Assembly: GCF_016464375.1 (NCBI RefSeq)
Contig: NZ_JADDIU010000030.1
Span: 1-33,524 of the forward strand
Direction: 5' to 3'
Length of the DNA stretch: 33,524 bases
From: Bacillus renqingensis
Lineage (GTDB): Bacteria > Bacillota > Bacilli > Bacillales > Cytobacillaceae
Shown piece after piece: positions 14,159 to 22,680 of this stretch (position 1 is the first letter of the stretch; each line of letters opens with the position of its first letter). The notes beneath the pieces were generated by a model, which was given only the letters and a program-made list of their open reading frames with translations, did not search any database and was not told where the DNA came from. Made by a program: the position numbers and the translations under genes.

Positions 14159-14390
14159 TGTATGGGAAAAGGGAGGAGCGCGCAAGCCTTGGGAAAAGAG
14201 TTCCCGTACTTAGAGGGGCTTAAAGTACGCCTGAGGCATGGAAAACGATGAGTATGCGCACTTTAAGGGAGGGTTATTTCCAAATCGCAAACCGAGATCA
14301 GCATTTCATGATTTTCAAAATACTATATGTACGTTGTTTCACAAGGAATGGTAAAAAGAAGGTAAAGCGGAAGGTATCACATGTTGGAGG
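14159..14390. other. Gene-free stretch with overlapping inverted repeats
   Basis: No ORF with a ribosome site. CGTACTT (14205-14211) pairs with AAGTACG (14223-14229). CTTAAAGTACGC (14219-14230) also pairs with GCGCACTTTAAG (14256-14267, one mismatch), so the two hairpins are mutually exclusive. GGGAA-AAGAG-TTCCC (14191-14205) adds a small hairpin. Probably degenerate intergenic repeat DNA; alternative RNA folding is possible. Confidence 0.45.
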
Positions 14391-14738
14391 TTAGCTTATC
14401 TTTTCTAATAGAGCCGTTTCAGAAAGCGTATCTTTTTTGGCAGATGTCACAAATGTAGAGGCGAGTGAAATTGCTTGATCCATAAACTCCATCTTTTCTG
14501 AGCAATAATAAGGTATTTGCCAATTAAAGTCAGCATCACTAGTGGCTGGGTAAATCGATACTTTCCAGTGAAAATAAATCTTTGCTTGGGGGAGCTGCAC
14601 TCCTTCAACAGCAATAAGCCAATGAGTCCAAGGTGATTCGGGGTTATTTGCATCTGATTCTTTGAGTGCAGATAAATCGTTAAAGCCAATCGGTACTAAT
14701 GCCATCTGATAAAAATCATGATAATTCGGGGTTTTCAT
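14391..14738 (-). CDS. Hypothetical protein
   Basis: A 115-residue soluble protein, rich in aromatic residues (many Trp, Tyr and Phe), with no signal peptide or membrane span. GGGAGGG lies 7 nt before the ATG on the minus strand, and TATAAT (minus strand, 14772-14777) is a plausible -10 about 35 nt upstream, so the gene is likely real. I recognise no family. It stands alone between the fix operon and the MFS gene, both ended by strong terminators, so context gives no function. Confidence 0.7.
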   Translation of the reverse strand: MKTPNYHDFYQMALVPIGFNDLSALKESDANNPESPWTHWLIAVEGVQLPQAKIYFHWKVSIYPATSDADFNWQIPYYCSEKMEFMDQAISLASTFVTSAKKDTLSETALLEKIS

Positions 14739-14868
14739 GATCTTGCCCTCCCTTATAGATTTTGTATCTTTATTATATGAAATTTTTAAGGACTTTTGAG
14801 CAATAAATGTTAAAATTTTTTGAAAAATTTAGGTAATTTCATAAAATCGACAAAATTTACTTTGTTGA

Positions 14869-14900
14869 AGAAAAAAAGATGGGGGCCCTTGTGGCCCCCA
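14869..14900 (-). terminator. Terminator of the MFS gene
   Basis: On the minus strand TGGGGGCC, loop ACAAG, GGCCCCCA, then ATCTTTTTTT. The T tract is present only in that direction. Confidence 0.9.
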
Positions 14901-14902
14901 AC

Positions 14903-16150
14903 TTATTGAGATGATCGTTTATTCCATTCCCACACCTTTTGATCAGAAGGTAGTAGAAATGCTGTTAAACCAAGTATTGGCAATAGACCGAGCCAGGTAA
15001 TCATCGATTGCAGCCCAATTATATCGGCAATATAACCTAATCCGACAGAACCAATAGCGCCCATCCCGAACGCTAGGCCGACAGTCAGTCCCGACATTGT
15101 CCCGATTTTCCCCGGAACTAATTCTTGGGCATATACAACCGTAACCGAAAAACTAGTCATTAAAATAAATCCTGTTAGAACAAGTAAGAGAAACGCGATA
15201 ATCGGTGAAGCATATGGCAGCAGAATCGATAATGGGAGTGTCCCCAACATCGAGATAGAAATGACTGTTTTCTTTCCGAACCGGTCTGCCAGCGGTCCAC
15301 CAAAGAATGTTCCCAATGCCCCGGAAACTAAAAATGCAAATAGGAAAAGCTGGGACTGTTTAATCGTAAGCGCGTATTCCTTAATGCCATAAAAGGCATA
15401 AAAGTTTGTCATCCCGGAAATATACCAAGATCTCGCAAAGATTAACAGTAGAATTAACACTAACGCCTTTATTATTTCTTTTGATAAACCACTCTGTTGG
15501 GCTGTGGCGGTATTCTTTTTCTTTACCAAAGATGGCAAAGCCGTTAATCTTTCGCTATACCACTTGGCAATATAGATTAAAAGAAAAACAGCAATGGCGG
15601 CAACAATGGAAAACCACGAGGCCCCAATTTGCCCTAATGGTACTAAAATAAGGGCGGTAATCAATGGTGCAAGAGCTTGCCCTGTGTTTCCTCCAACTTG
15701 GTATATCGATTGTGCCAGACCTCTCCTGCTTCCCGCGGCTAAATAGGCAACCCTTGAACCTTCAGGATGGAACACAGCTGAGCCTATCCCAATAAAGAGA
15801 ACGGATAGGACAATCATGATAAAATTAGGAGCGAAACCGATTCCTAATACTCCGACAAATGTGAATGCAAGCCCGATTGGTAAGGCAAAGGGCATCGGTT
15901 TTTTGTCTGTAAAGATACCGACAACAGGCTGCATCACGGAGGAAACCATGTTGAGGGCAAAAGCTATTATTCCTAGCTGTGTGAAGGATAAGCCCATGGT
16001 CTTTTCCAAGACCGGAAACATAGCCGGTACAACGGCTTGAATCGCATCATTTAATAAATGGCACAGCCCAATTACGAGGAGTACTTTGTAAATAGTTGCT
16101 TCGGTGGCATTTGGCGCTTGCTGCCGGGGTAATACCGCTTGTTGACTCAT
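14903..16150 (-). CDS. MFS transporter of the fosmidomycin-resistance (Fsr) type
   Basis: Proton-driven efflux protein of the major facilitator superfamily. With the ATG at 16150 the product has 415 residues and about 12 membrane helices. Diagnostic stretches are LCHLLNDAIQAVVPAMFP in helix 1, HPEGSRVAYLAAG and QSIYQVGGNTGQALAPL, all typical of Fsr-like proteins. A start 33 nt further upstream is possible, but AAAGGAGAT sits correctly for the ATG at 16150. A 12-bp palindrome upstream may be an operator. The substrate is not deducible; fosmidomycin efflux is the family name, not a proven role here. Confidence 0.87.
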   Translation of the reverse strand: MSQQAVLPRQQAPNATEATIYKVLLVIGLCHLLNDAIQAVVPAMFPVLEKTMGLSFTQLGIIAFALNMVSSVMQPVVGIFTDKKPMPFALPIGLAFTFVGVLGIGFAPNFIMIVLSVLFIGIGSAVFHPEGSRVAYLAAGSRRGLAQSIYQVGGNTGQALAPLITALILVPLGQIGASWFSIVAAIAVFLLIYIAKWYSERLTALPSLVKKKNTATAQQSGLSKEIIKALVLILLLIFARSWYISGMTNFYAFYGIKEYALTIKQSQLFLFAFLVSGALGTFFGGPLADRFGKKTVISISMLGTLPLSILLPYASPIIAFLLLVLTGFILMTSFSVTVVYAQELVPGKIGTMSGLTVGLAFGMGAIGSVGLGYIADIIGLQSMITWLGLLPILGLTAFLLPSDQKVWEWNKRSSQ

Positions 16151-16203
16151 GATAATCTCCTTTTTAAGCAAATATATCTGCAATTTCTTTTATTATATCT
16201 TAC

Positions 16204-16215
16204 TACCATATGGTA
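16204..16215. promoter_or_regulatory. 12-bp palindrome upstream of the MFS gene
   Basis: TACCATATGGTA is perfectly palindromic and lies just upstream of a TATAAT-like element on the minus strand (about 16194-16199), where a repressor of the transporter gene would bind. The regulator is unknown. Confidence 0.4.
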
Positions 16216-16273
16216 CAATTGAGAAATATTTATTTCGAATTTAGAAATAAAAAACAGACCCGGTTAGACTGGG

Positions 16274-16377
16274 GCCGCTGAAAAAGTGATATTTTATTCT
16301 TGTTTAAAAAGCGGCGGGACACTATTAATGGTGGTGTCTCGCCGTGATTATGTTTTCTTTTGGACTTTTTCAGCGGC
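16274..16377. mobile_element. MITE-like element with 14-bp perfect terminal inverted repeats
   Basis: GCCGCTGAAAAAGT (16274-16287) and ACTTTTTCAGCGGC (16364-16377) are perfect inverted repeats 104 bp end to end. Inside is a second, 11-bp hairpin. No coding capacity. The size and ends fit a non-autonomous miniature element, but I see no clear target duplication, and a large hairpin of other origin is possible. Confidence 0.5.
16305..16344 (-). terminator. Terminator of the KinD-like gene, inside the MITE-like element
   Basis: On the minus strand CGGCGAGACAC, an 11-nt loop and GTGTCCCGCCG (one wobble) are followed by CTTTTT. It ends the kinase transcript about 40 nt past the stop. Confidence 0.7.
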
Positions 16378-16381
16378 TTCG

Positions 16382-17893
16382 TTAGATTCGGTTCCGTTTT
16401 TTATTGATAAGTGGTAAGTTGATTTCAACGGCAGTGCCAACGGCTTCCTTACTTTTGATTTCAATCGTCCCGTTAAAAGAATTGATAAGCCGCTTGCATA
16501 TAACAAGTCCAAGTCCAGTTCCTGTTTCTTTTGAGGTGTAAAACGGAAGAAAGATTTTTTCTAAATCCTCTTCTGGGATTCCTTTTCCAGTATCGATAAT
16601 TTCAATCTTACAAATTTCAGGAAGTTTATGGAGCTTGATTTGCAGTGTTCCGGAATTTTCAAAAGAATCAAAGGCATTTTTGGTTAGATTTAAGATGACC
16701 TGCTTGATTTGGTCTTTGACACATTTGACCATCACCGGTTCATCGGTAAGCTGCCAATCACATTCAATATTGTGAGAATTGCCCTCTGAGATGATTAATG
16801 GTTTCAGTTCATGAAGCGTTTCCGTAATGTTGACCTGCTCGAATGTTTCCGCTGTTGGCTTACCAAGGATTAAAAATTCACTGACAATTTCATTAATCCT
16901 TTTCAATTCTGAATGAATGACATCAAAATAATAGCGGTCTTCCTTGTCAGTATATTTTTCGCTTAATAGCTGGATAAGACCCTTAACACCGGTTAAAGGA
17001 TTACGAATTTCATGAGCCGTACTGGCAGCCAAAGTTCCAACTAATTCTAACTTTTGGATTTCATTTTCCTTTCGTTCCTTGCTCGTACGGATGCGCAATA
17101 AGATGTATTCAATTAGAAGAAAAAGGACATGGGTGACGATTAGAAGAATAAATAAAGTTAGACCAAGGTTCTTTCCTATCTCTTTCGCATCGCGGTCAGC
17201 AATTTTAACCTTGATGTTCCAAGGTAATCGGTCCATTGGATAAGTTACCCAATGGGTGTCTTTCATTTGTTCCTTATCATTGAGATTTATTTCAAGAATT
17301 TTTTTATTCCCGTTAACAACATAAAGCTCCGTGTCTGGAGTAAGAACCTTCATTAAATTTTCCATGTAGTCGATGCGTAAATCAGCGATGAAAATGGCCT
17401 TTAATTCTTGATTTTTATCCAGCACTGGTGTGGCTAAACTAATAATCCGCTGGTTATTTTTCAAAACTTCTACATGATTTGAAACAATGATATCCTTTGT
17501 TTTGATTACTTCTTTAATGAGCGACTTTTCCGGAAAATCATCCTCATTGTGAAGTAGATCTGTGCCAGTTAGTACTCTTCCGTGATGATCAAGTAAAAAG
17601 AGGCCGCCATATCGTGGATCGTTTTGATTCACTTGTTGCAGCAAGGGATTCATTTTTATAGGTGTATCTAAATTTTCTTTTGCTGAGAGGGAAAGAATTT
17701 TCAAACTTGTGATCGTTTCGCTGATAAATTGATCCCAGTTCTTTTGGTAAATCGAGGCAACCCATAGTGCATCATCCCGCCTTTTTATCTCATTATCTTT
17801 TAAAATCTGATTAAAAAAATAGAGACCTAACAGGATAATGGGGGTAACCACGACCGCCAGATAAATAAAAAAATTACCTTTGTGAATTTTCAT
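16382..17893 (-). CDS. kinD: Membrane sensor histidine kinase, KinD-like
   Basis: Probable sporulation/biofilm kinase acting on Spo0F or Spo0A. The 503 residues have helix 1 (about 9-29), an extracytoplasmic dCache-type sensor (about 35-235), helix 2 (about 243-267), HisKA with His294 in AHEIRNPLTGVKGLIQLL, and HATPase with N box NLTKNAFDS, DTGKGI and GTGLGL. B. subtilis KinD is about the same length, has the same layout, and also sits beside mhqR. KinD's sensor is reported to bind small carboxylates such as pyruvate; whether this one does is unknown. The ATG is preceded by AGAGGT. It is transcribed divergently from mhqR, with a shared 137-bp gap. Confidence 0.8.
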   Translation of the reverse strand: MKIHKGNFFIYLAVVVTPIILLGLYFFNQILKDNEIKRRDDALWVASIYQKNWDQFISETITSLKILSLSAKENLDTPIKMNPLLQQVNQNDPRYGGLFLLDHHGRVLTGTDLLHNEDDFPEKSLIKEVIKTKDIIVSNHVEVLKNNQRIISLATPVLDKNQELKAIFIADLRIDYMENLMKVLTPDTELYVVNGNKKILEINLNDKEQMKDTHWVTYPMDRLPWNIKVKIADRDAKEIGKNLGLTLFILLIVTHVLFLLIEYILLRIRTSKERKENEIQKLELVGTLAASTAHEIRNPLTGVKGLIQLLSEKYTDKEDRYYFDVIHSELKRINEIVSEFLILGKPTAETFEQVNITETLHELKPLIISEGNSHNIECDWQLTDEPVMVKCVKDQIKQVILNLTKNAFDSFENSGTLQIKLHKLPEICKIEIIDTGKGIPEEDLEKIFLPFYTSKETGTGLGLVICKRLINSFNGTIEIKSKEAVGTAVEINLPLINKKRNRI

Positions 17894-17959
17894 GCAAGTA
17901 CCTCTAAAAATAGTTTCACTTTATTATACAACATGTAAATATTATTTTCCTGCCGTAAA

Positions 17960-18006
17960 TTGACAGAGAATGGATTCTTTTTTATAATAATTTTGAAATC
18001 GAGATA
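17960..18006 (+). promoter_or_regulatory. Consensus sigma-A promoter of mhqR with overlapping MhqR-box half site
   Basis: TTGACA (17960-17965), 17 bp, TATAAT (17983-17988): a perfect consensus promoter. ATCGAGATA (17998-18006), around +1 to +10, equals the right half of the MhqR operator as I remember it (TATCTCGA...ATCGAGATA); the left half is degenerate. Such a strong promoter with an operator at the start site suggests tight autorepression. Confidence 0.65.
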
Positions 18007-18030
18007 ATTATACTTAAAGGATGCGTTAAT

Positions 18031-18471
18031 ATGGAAAACGATTCAACAGCTAAATCTTTAAAACTATATATTGTTCTTTCCAGGGCGTATAAAGCGATTA
18101 ATGAGCATGTGAATAAAGTCATTCAGGCAAATGGTTTAAATCCAACGGAATTTGCTGTTCTGGAGCTCCTGTATCATAAAGGGGATCAGCCGCTGCAGCA
18201 AATTGGGGCAAAAATATTACTTGCCAGCGGAAGTATTACGTATGTCGTTGATAAGCTTGAACAAAAGGAGCTTTTGAAGAGGGTTGCCTGCCCGAAAGAT
18301 AGAAGAGTGATTTTTGCGCAGATTTCCGATAAAGGGAGACAGCTAATCCAAGATATATTTCCTGAACATGCAAGACTAATTGATCAGCTGATGTCTAGTC
18401 TTACCGATGCTGAGAAAACGGAAGCTATTCAGCTGTTAAAAAAGTTAGGGATACCGGCTGGAAAATTCTAA
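18031..18471 (+). CDS. mhqR: MarR-family repressor MhqR
   Basis: Winged-helix repressor; B. subtilis MhqR controls quinone/catechol detoxification genes (mhqA, mhqED, mhqNOP, azoR2). The 146 residues carry the MarR fold: GLNPTEFAVLELLYHKGDQPLQQIG (HTH lead-in, about 36-60), LLASGSITYVVDKLE (recognition helix, about 64-78) and the wing CPKDRRV. These blocks match my memory of B. subtilis MhqR very closely, and the divergent kinD-like gene agrees. Target genes are not in this window. AAAGGATG precedes the ATG by 8 nt. Confidence 0.88.
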   Translation: MENDSTAKSLKLYIVLSRAYKAINEHVNKVIQANGLNPTEFAVLELLYHKGDQPLQQIGAKILLASGSITYVVDKLEQKELLKRVACPKDRRVIFAQISDKGRQLIQDIFPEHARLIDQLMSSLTDAEKTEAIQLLKKLGIPAGKF

Positions 18472-18537
18472 TAGGTCCGCACTGTCGTATTTGTGTATAA
18501 TGAAATAGATTGGAAAATGATAAAGGAGTGTGGGTTG

Positions 18538-20232
18538 ATGAGCTTTGAAAACTATACATATGTCCGTCCCGATTTGGAGGATGTAACAGCAAAATTTACT
18601 GCTGCGCTTGAACGTTTTGAAAAGGCAGCCTCTGTCGGAGAACAAAGTCATGCCATGAATGAGATTAATCAACTAAGAAACGAGCTTGACACGATGTTCA
18701 CGCTTTGCAGCATTCGTCATTCTATTGATACAAATGATGAATTTTACAAGCAGGAGCAGGATTATATGGATGAAATTGGGCCAGAGGTAGAAGGCTTAGT
18801 GACAAAATATTATCATGCCCTGGTACATTCAAAATTCCGTTCTGAATTAGAAGAAAAGTGGGGTCTGCAGCTTTTCGCTCTTGCCGAAAGCCAGCTTAAA
18901 ACCTTTAAGCCTGAAATTGTCCCACAGCTGCAAAAAGAAAACCGTCTCGTTACAGAGTATACAAAACTGATTGCCTCAGCAAAGATTGAGTTTGAAGGGG
19001 AGGAGCGTACCCTTGCCCAAATTGATCCGTTTATCGAATCAAAAGATCGCGAAATACGTAAGCAGGCAAGTGAGGCAAAATTCGGCTTCTTTGCAGAGCA
19101 TGAAGAGGAGCTTGACCGAATTTATGATGAGCTTGTAAAGATAAGAACGGAAATTGCCCATGAACTAGGGTACAAAAACTTTGTTGAACTTGCATACAAT
19201 CGAATGATGCGGACAGATTACAATGCTGAGATGGTTGCTAAATTTCGCTCTCAAGTAAAAGATTATATTGTACCAATTGCAACAAAGTTGAAAGAACGCC
19301 AACGGGAGCGTCTAGGTTTAGACAAATTAAAATATTATGATGAAAACCTTAATTACTTAACAGGAAATGCCATTCCAAAGGGGAGTCCTGAGTGGATTAT
19401 TGAGAACGGGCAAAAAATGTATCAGGAACTGTCCAAGGAAACAGGTGAATTTTTTACTTTTATGCAGGAAAATAATCTGATGGACCTTGTGGCAAAGAAA
19501 GGAAAAGCAAGTGGTGGCTATTGTACGTACATTGAAAACTATAAAGCACCATTTATCTTTTCTAATTTTAACGGGACTTCAGGGGATATTGATGTGTTGA
19601 CACATGAAGCAGGTCATGCGTTCCAGGTGTATTCAAGCCGTCATTTTGAAATTCCGGAATACTACTGGCCGACCTATGAGGCATGTGAAATCCATTCGAT
19701 GAGCATGGAATTCTTTACATGGCCATGGATGGATTTATTCTTTAAAGAGGAAACAGATAAATATAAGTTTTCACACCTCAGTGACGCCTTATTATTTCTG
19801 CCATATGGCGTTTCCGTTGACGAATTTCAGCATTGGGTCTATGAAAACCCAGCTGCTTCCCCAAGTGAACGGAAACAGGCCTGGCGTGAGATTGAGAAAA
19901 AGTATTTGCCGCATAAAGATTATGATGGTTTTGAGTACTTAGAAAATGGCGGCTTCTGGCAGCGCCAAGGGCATATTTATAATTCACCGTTTTATTATAT
20001 CGATTATACCCTTGCCCAGATCTGTGCGTTCCAATTCTGGAAGCGTTCAAGAGAAAATCATGAAGAGGCTTGGGCAGATTATGTAAAGCTTTGTAAGCTT
20101 GGCGGCAGTATGTCATTTACCAAGCTTGTTGAGGCCGCCAATCTGCTATCTCCTTTTGAAGAGGGGTGTATTGAGTCAGTAGTAGAGGAAATTGAAAATT
20201 GGCTAAATTCTATTGATGATAAAAAGCTTTAA
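18538..20232 (+). CDS. M3-family oligoendopeptidase (PepF-like)
   Basis: Cytosolic zinc metallopeptidase that cuts short peptides. From ATG 18538 the product has 564 residues, the length of the shorter PepF/M3 group. The zinc site is THEAGH (His356, Glu357, His360), with the third ligand in the following EACEIHSMSMEFF segment. The upstream in-frame ATG at 18493 would add 15 residues but has no ribosome site; AAAGGAGTG at 18522-18530 fits 18538. A TATAAT at 18496-18501 may provide a separate promoter; otherwise it is read with mhqR, 66 bp upstream. It ends at a bidirectional terminator shared with clpE. Confidence 0.92.
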   Translation: MSFENYTYVRPDLEDVTAKFTAALERFEKAASVGEQSHAMNEINQLRNELDTMFTLCSIRHSIDTNDEFYKQEQDYMDEIGPEVEGLVTKYYHALVHSKFRSELEEKWGLQLFALAESQLKTFKPEIVPQLQKENRLVTEYTKLIASAKIEFEGEERTLAQIDPFIESKDREIRKQASEAKFGFFAEHEEELDRIYDELVKIRTEIAHELGYKNFVELAYNRMMRTDYNAEMVAKFRSQVKDYIVPIATKLKERQRERLGLDKLKYYDENLNYLTGNAIPKGSPEWIIENGQKMYQELSKETGEFFTFMQENNLMDLVAKKGKASGGYCTYIENYKAPFIFSNFNGTSGDIDVLTHEAGHAFQVYSSRHFEIPEYYWPTYEACEIHSMSMEFFTWPWMDLFFKEETDKYKFSHLSDALLFLPYGVSVDEFQHWVYENPAASPSERKQAWREIEKKYLPHKDYDGFEYLENGGFWQRQGHIYNSPFYYIDYTLAQICAFQFWKRSRENHEEAWADYVKLCKLGGSMSFTKLVEAANLLSPFEEGCIESVVEEIENWLNSIDDKKL

Positions 20233-20272
20233 AAAAAGTGAAGCCATGGGGGATCCATGGCTTCACTTTACT
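20231..20272. terminator. Bidirectional terminator between the M3 peptidase gene and clpE
   Basis: AAAGTGAAGCCATGG (20235-20249), a 5-nt loop and CCATGGCTTCACTTT (20255-20269): a perfect 15-bp stem, with a seven-T tract on the minus strand and TTT on the plus strand. Confidence 0.9.
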
Positions 20273-20278
20273 CATTAT

Positions 20279-22429
20279 TTAAACGGTTGTTACAGCTTGG
20301 GGGGCAATTTTTAATTCATCGTTTTCAACAATCGCTGCCAGTTTTTTAACATCAGGTTTGTCTAAGATAAAATCAGCAATTTTATCTTCAAGTTGTTCCT
20401 GAATCACACGGCGGAGTGGGCGGGCACCGAAGGCAGGGTGATAGCCAAGTTCCGCTAATTTTTCCTTTGCCTCTGTTGAAATAGTTAATTCGATATGCTG
20501 CTCTTTTAACATATCTTCTAGTTCGTTAATCATCAGGTCAACAATGGTTAAGATGTGCTCTTTATCAAGTGAATTGAATTCAATGATACTGTCAAAGCGG
20601 TTTAAGAATTCCGGCTTAAAGAAGCCGCCAAGTGAATCGAGGATACTAGCTTCTTCCACGGCTTCACTCACCCCAAAACCAACTCGGATTGGTTTAAAGG
20701 AATTTCCGGCATTACTTGTCATGATAATCACTGTATCCTTAAAGCTGACAACCCTACCTTGACTGTCAGTGAGTCGCCCATCTTCAAGGATTTGCAGGAA
20801 CATATGCTGTACATCTGGATGGGCCTTCTCTATTTCGTCTAATAAAATAATGCTGTACGGATTTCGACGTACTTTTTCCGTCAATTGTCCTGCTTCCTCA
20901 TGACCGACATAGCCTGGAGGTGAACCAATTAATTTAGATACGCTGTGTTTTTCCATGTATTCGCTCATATCGAGACGAATCATCGAATCTTTCGTTCCAA
21001 GTAGCTCTTCAGCCAGTGTTTTGGTTAATTCTGTTTTCCCGACACCAGTTGGACCTACAAACAAGAAGCTGCCGATTGGACGGTTTTTTGCCTTCAAGCC
21101 TGCACGGCTGCGGCGAATCGCCTTGGCAATCTTTTGCACTGCCTTTTTCTGTCCGATCACTTTTTTATTCAAGTTTTCTTCTAAATGTTTCATTTTCAGC
21201 TGTTCATCCTGCTGCAGTTTACCAACTGGAATGCCGGTCTTTTGTTCAATAATTTTTTGAATATGGGAAACCGTGACAACAGGCCTTTCAGAACTAAAAT
21301 CATTGTTTAATGCCTTTTCTAATTTTGCTTCCTCATCACGAAGTTTTGCTGCTTTTTCATATTGCTCATTTTTAAGTGCTTCTTCTTTTTCAATCGCAAT
21401 TTCTTTTAAACGACCTTCAATTTGCTCATTACTCTTATAATCAGAAGTTAGATTTAATTTAGAGCCGGCCTCGTCCAATAAATCGATTGCCTTATCAGGT
21501 AAGAAACGGTCTTGAATATAGCGATGTGATAAAGTAACACAGGCGCGGACTGCCTCATCTGTATAGCTAACTTCATGATAATCCTCGTACTTTTTCTGAA
21601 TTCCTTTTAGAATTTTTATAGCAGCATCCATGCTTGGTTCTAGAACTTGAACCGGTTGGAAGCGGCGCTCTAGGGCGGCATCTTTTTCAATCTGACGATA
21701 TTCCTTTAATGTAGTGGCCCCCACTACTTGCATCTCGCCACGGGCCAGCGCTGGCTTTAAGATGTTTCCGGCATCCATTGAACCCTCGGCAGAGCCGGCA
21801 CCAACGAGCAGATGAATTTCATCAATGAAGAGAATAATATTTTTCCGCGCTTGTAATTCGGCAATTAGCTGCTTCATTCGTTCTTCAAATTGACCGCGGA
21901 TACCGGTGTTTGCAACGAGGGAAGCAACATCAAGCAAATAAATTTCTTTATTTTGTAGTTTGGCTGGTACATCTCCATCCGCAATTTTTAATGCAAGACC
22001 TTCAGCAATCGCGGTTTTTCCGACACCTGGTTCCCCAATGAGGACAGGATTATTTTTGTTCCTGCGATTTAAAATTTCAATTACTCGTTTTACTTCTTCA
22101 TCACGACCAATGACCGGATCAATTAAACCAGCTTTTGCCATCTGGGTTAAGTTTTGGCCGAATTGATCAATGAATCCGCCGCCATGGGAGGACTTATGCC
22201 CTGTTTCCGGAACAAATTGACCATTCATGTTTTGACCTTGGGCAGTGTGAAAGAAATTTTCGAATGGAAAGCCTTGAAATGGATCCATATTCATCCCAAA
22301 GCCTGCGTTCAATGCTTTCTTTTCTTTCATGTAACATTCATTACAAAGTATCAACTCTTTACGTTGTCCATTGACATTTACTGTTAATTGTACGTTTGCT
22401 TGGTTTTGATTGCATCGTTGACAAAGCAT
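20279..22429 (-). CDS. clpE: ATP-dependent Clp ATPase ClpE
   Basis: HSP100 unfoldase that works with ClpP on damaged proteins after heat shock. Read from ATG 22429 the product has 716 residues: an N-terminal zinc finger C3/C6...C29/C32 (MLCQRCNQ start, the ClpE hallmark), AAA+ domain 1 with Walker A GEPGVGKT (132-139), a short UVR-like coiled linker ([19 protein letters not shown]), AAA+ domain 2 with GPTGVGKTE, and the C-terminal D2 small domain. An in-frame ATG 99 nt upstream is excluded because it would lie upstream of the promoter and CtsR sites. AAGGAGG precedes the chosen ATG. Confidence 0.96.
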   Translation of the reverse strand: MLCQRCNQNQANVQLTVNVNGQRKELILCNECYMKEKKALNAGFGMNMDPFQGFPFENFFHTAQGQNMNGQFVPETGHKSSHGGGFIDQFGQNLTQMAKAGLIDPVIGRDEEVKRVIEILNRRNKNNPVLIGEPGVGKTAIAEGLALKIADGDVPAKLQNKEIYLLDVASLVANTGIRGQFEERMKQLIAELQARKNIILFIDEIHLLVGAGSAEGSMDAGNILKPALARGEMQVVGATTLKEYRQIEKDAALERRFQPVQVLEPSMDAAIKILKGIQKKYEDYHEVSYTDEAVRACVTLSHRYIQDRFLPDKAIDLLDEAGSKLNLTSDYKSNEQIEGRLKEIAIEKEEALKNEQYEKAAKLRDEEAKLEKALNNDFSSERPVVTVSHIQKIIEQKTGIPVGKLQQDEQLKMKHLEENLNKKVIGQKKAVQKIAKAIRRSRAGLKAKNRPIGSFLFVGPTGVGKTELTKTLAEELLGTKDSMIRLDMSEYMEKHSVSKLIGSPPGYVGHEEAGQLTEKVRRNPYSIILLDEIEKAHPDVQHMFLQILEDGRLTDSQGRVVSFKDTVIIMTSNAGNSFKPIRVGFGVSEAVEEASILDSLGGFFKPEFLNRFDSIIEFNSLDKEHILTIVDLMINELEDMLKEQHIELTISTEAKEKLAELGYHPAFGARPLRRVIQEQLEDKIADFILDKPDVKKLAAIVENDELKIAPQAVTTV

Positions 22430-22453
22430 ATAGAATAACCTCCTTAAGTTATC

Positions 22454-22515
22454 TTTGACTTTGACTATCTTTGACCTTATGTCCTTAGTATACCCTGACC
22501 TTTTTTGACTTTCAA
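22454..22515 (-). promoter_or_regulatory. clpE promoter with two CtsR boxes
   Basis: On the minus strand: TTGAAA (22510-22515), 17 bp, TATACT (22487-22492). CtsR boxes (consensus RGTCAAA-NAN-RGTCAAA): GGTCAAAGATAGTCAAA (22460-22476), just downstream of the -10 and exact, followed by an extra AGTCAAA half site (22454-22460); and AGTCAAA-AAA-GGTCAGG (22494-22510), filling the spacer, two mismatches. Repression by CtsR at normal temperature is near certain. Confidence 0.92.
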
Positions 22516-22557
22516 GTATTTTGTTCAAGTATCAGAATTTATATCACTTGGCTTTGA

Positions 22558-22610
22558 GAATTGTCCAGCTCCAGCGCCCTACGCCGCTGACCAGGGCGCT
22601 TGCGCTTTTC
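22558..22610. repeat. Interspersed repeat with 8-bp stem (second copy)
   Basis: AGCGCCCT (22573-22580) and AGGGCGCT (22593-22600) form a stem. The flank GAATTGTCCAGCTCCAGC is closely matched near 33376-33396 (reverse strand), and the body matches 9730-9785. It lies between the divergent clpE and ykvI genes. Confidence 0.7.
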
Positions 22611-22680
22611 TTAAATGGAGGAAAATGCTCGTCATTGTTTGTCCCTTTATTCATATATTTGATGATAAGGGGGAGATGGT

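Noticed and set aside
17893..17960. Sigma-H promoter for the KinD-like gene
   Set aside because: A GCAGGAAAA -35-like sequence exists on the minus strand, but no GAAT element follows at the right distance.
22430..22528. 33-residue N-terminal extension of ClpE
   Set aside because: It would start upstream of the -10, the start site and the CtsR boxes; a strong ribosome site and the zinc-finger start MLCQRC fit the ATG at 22429.
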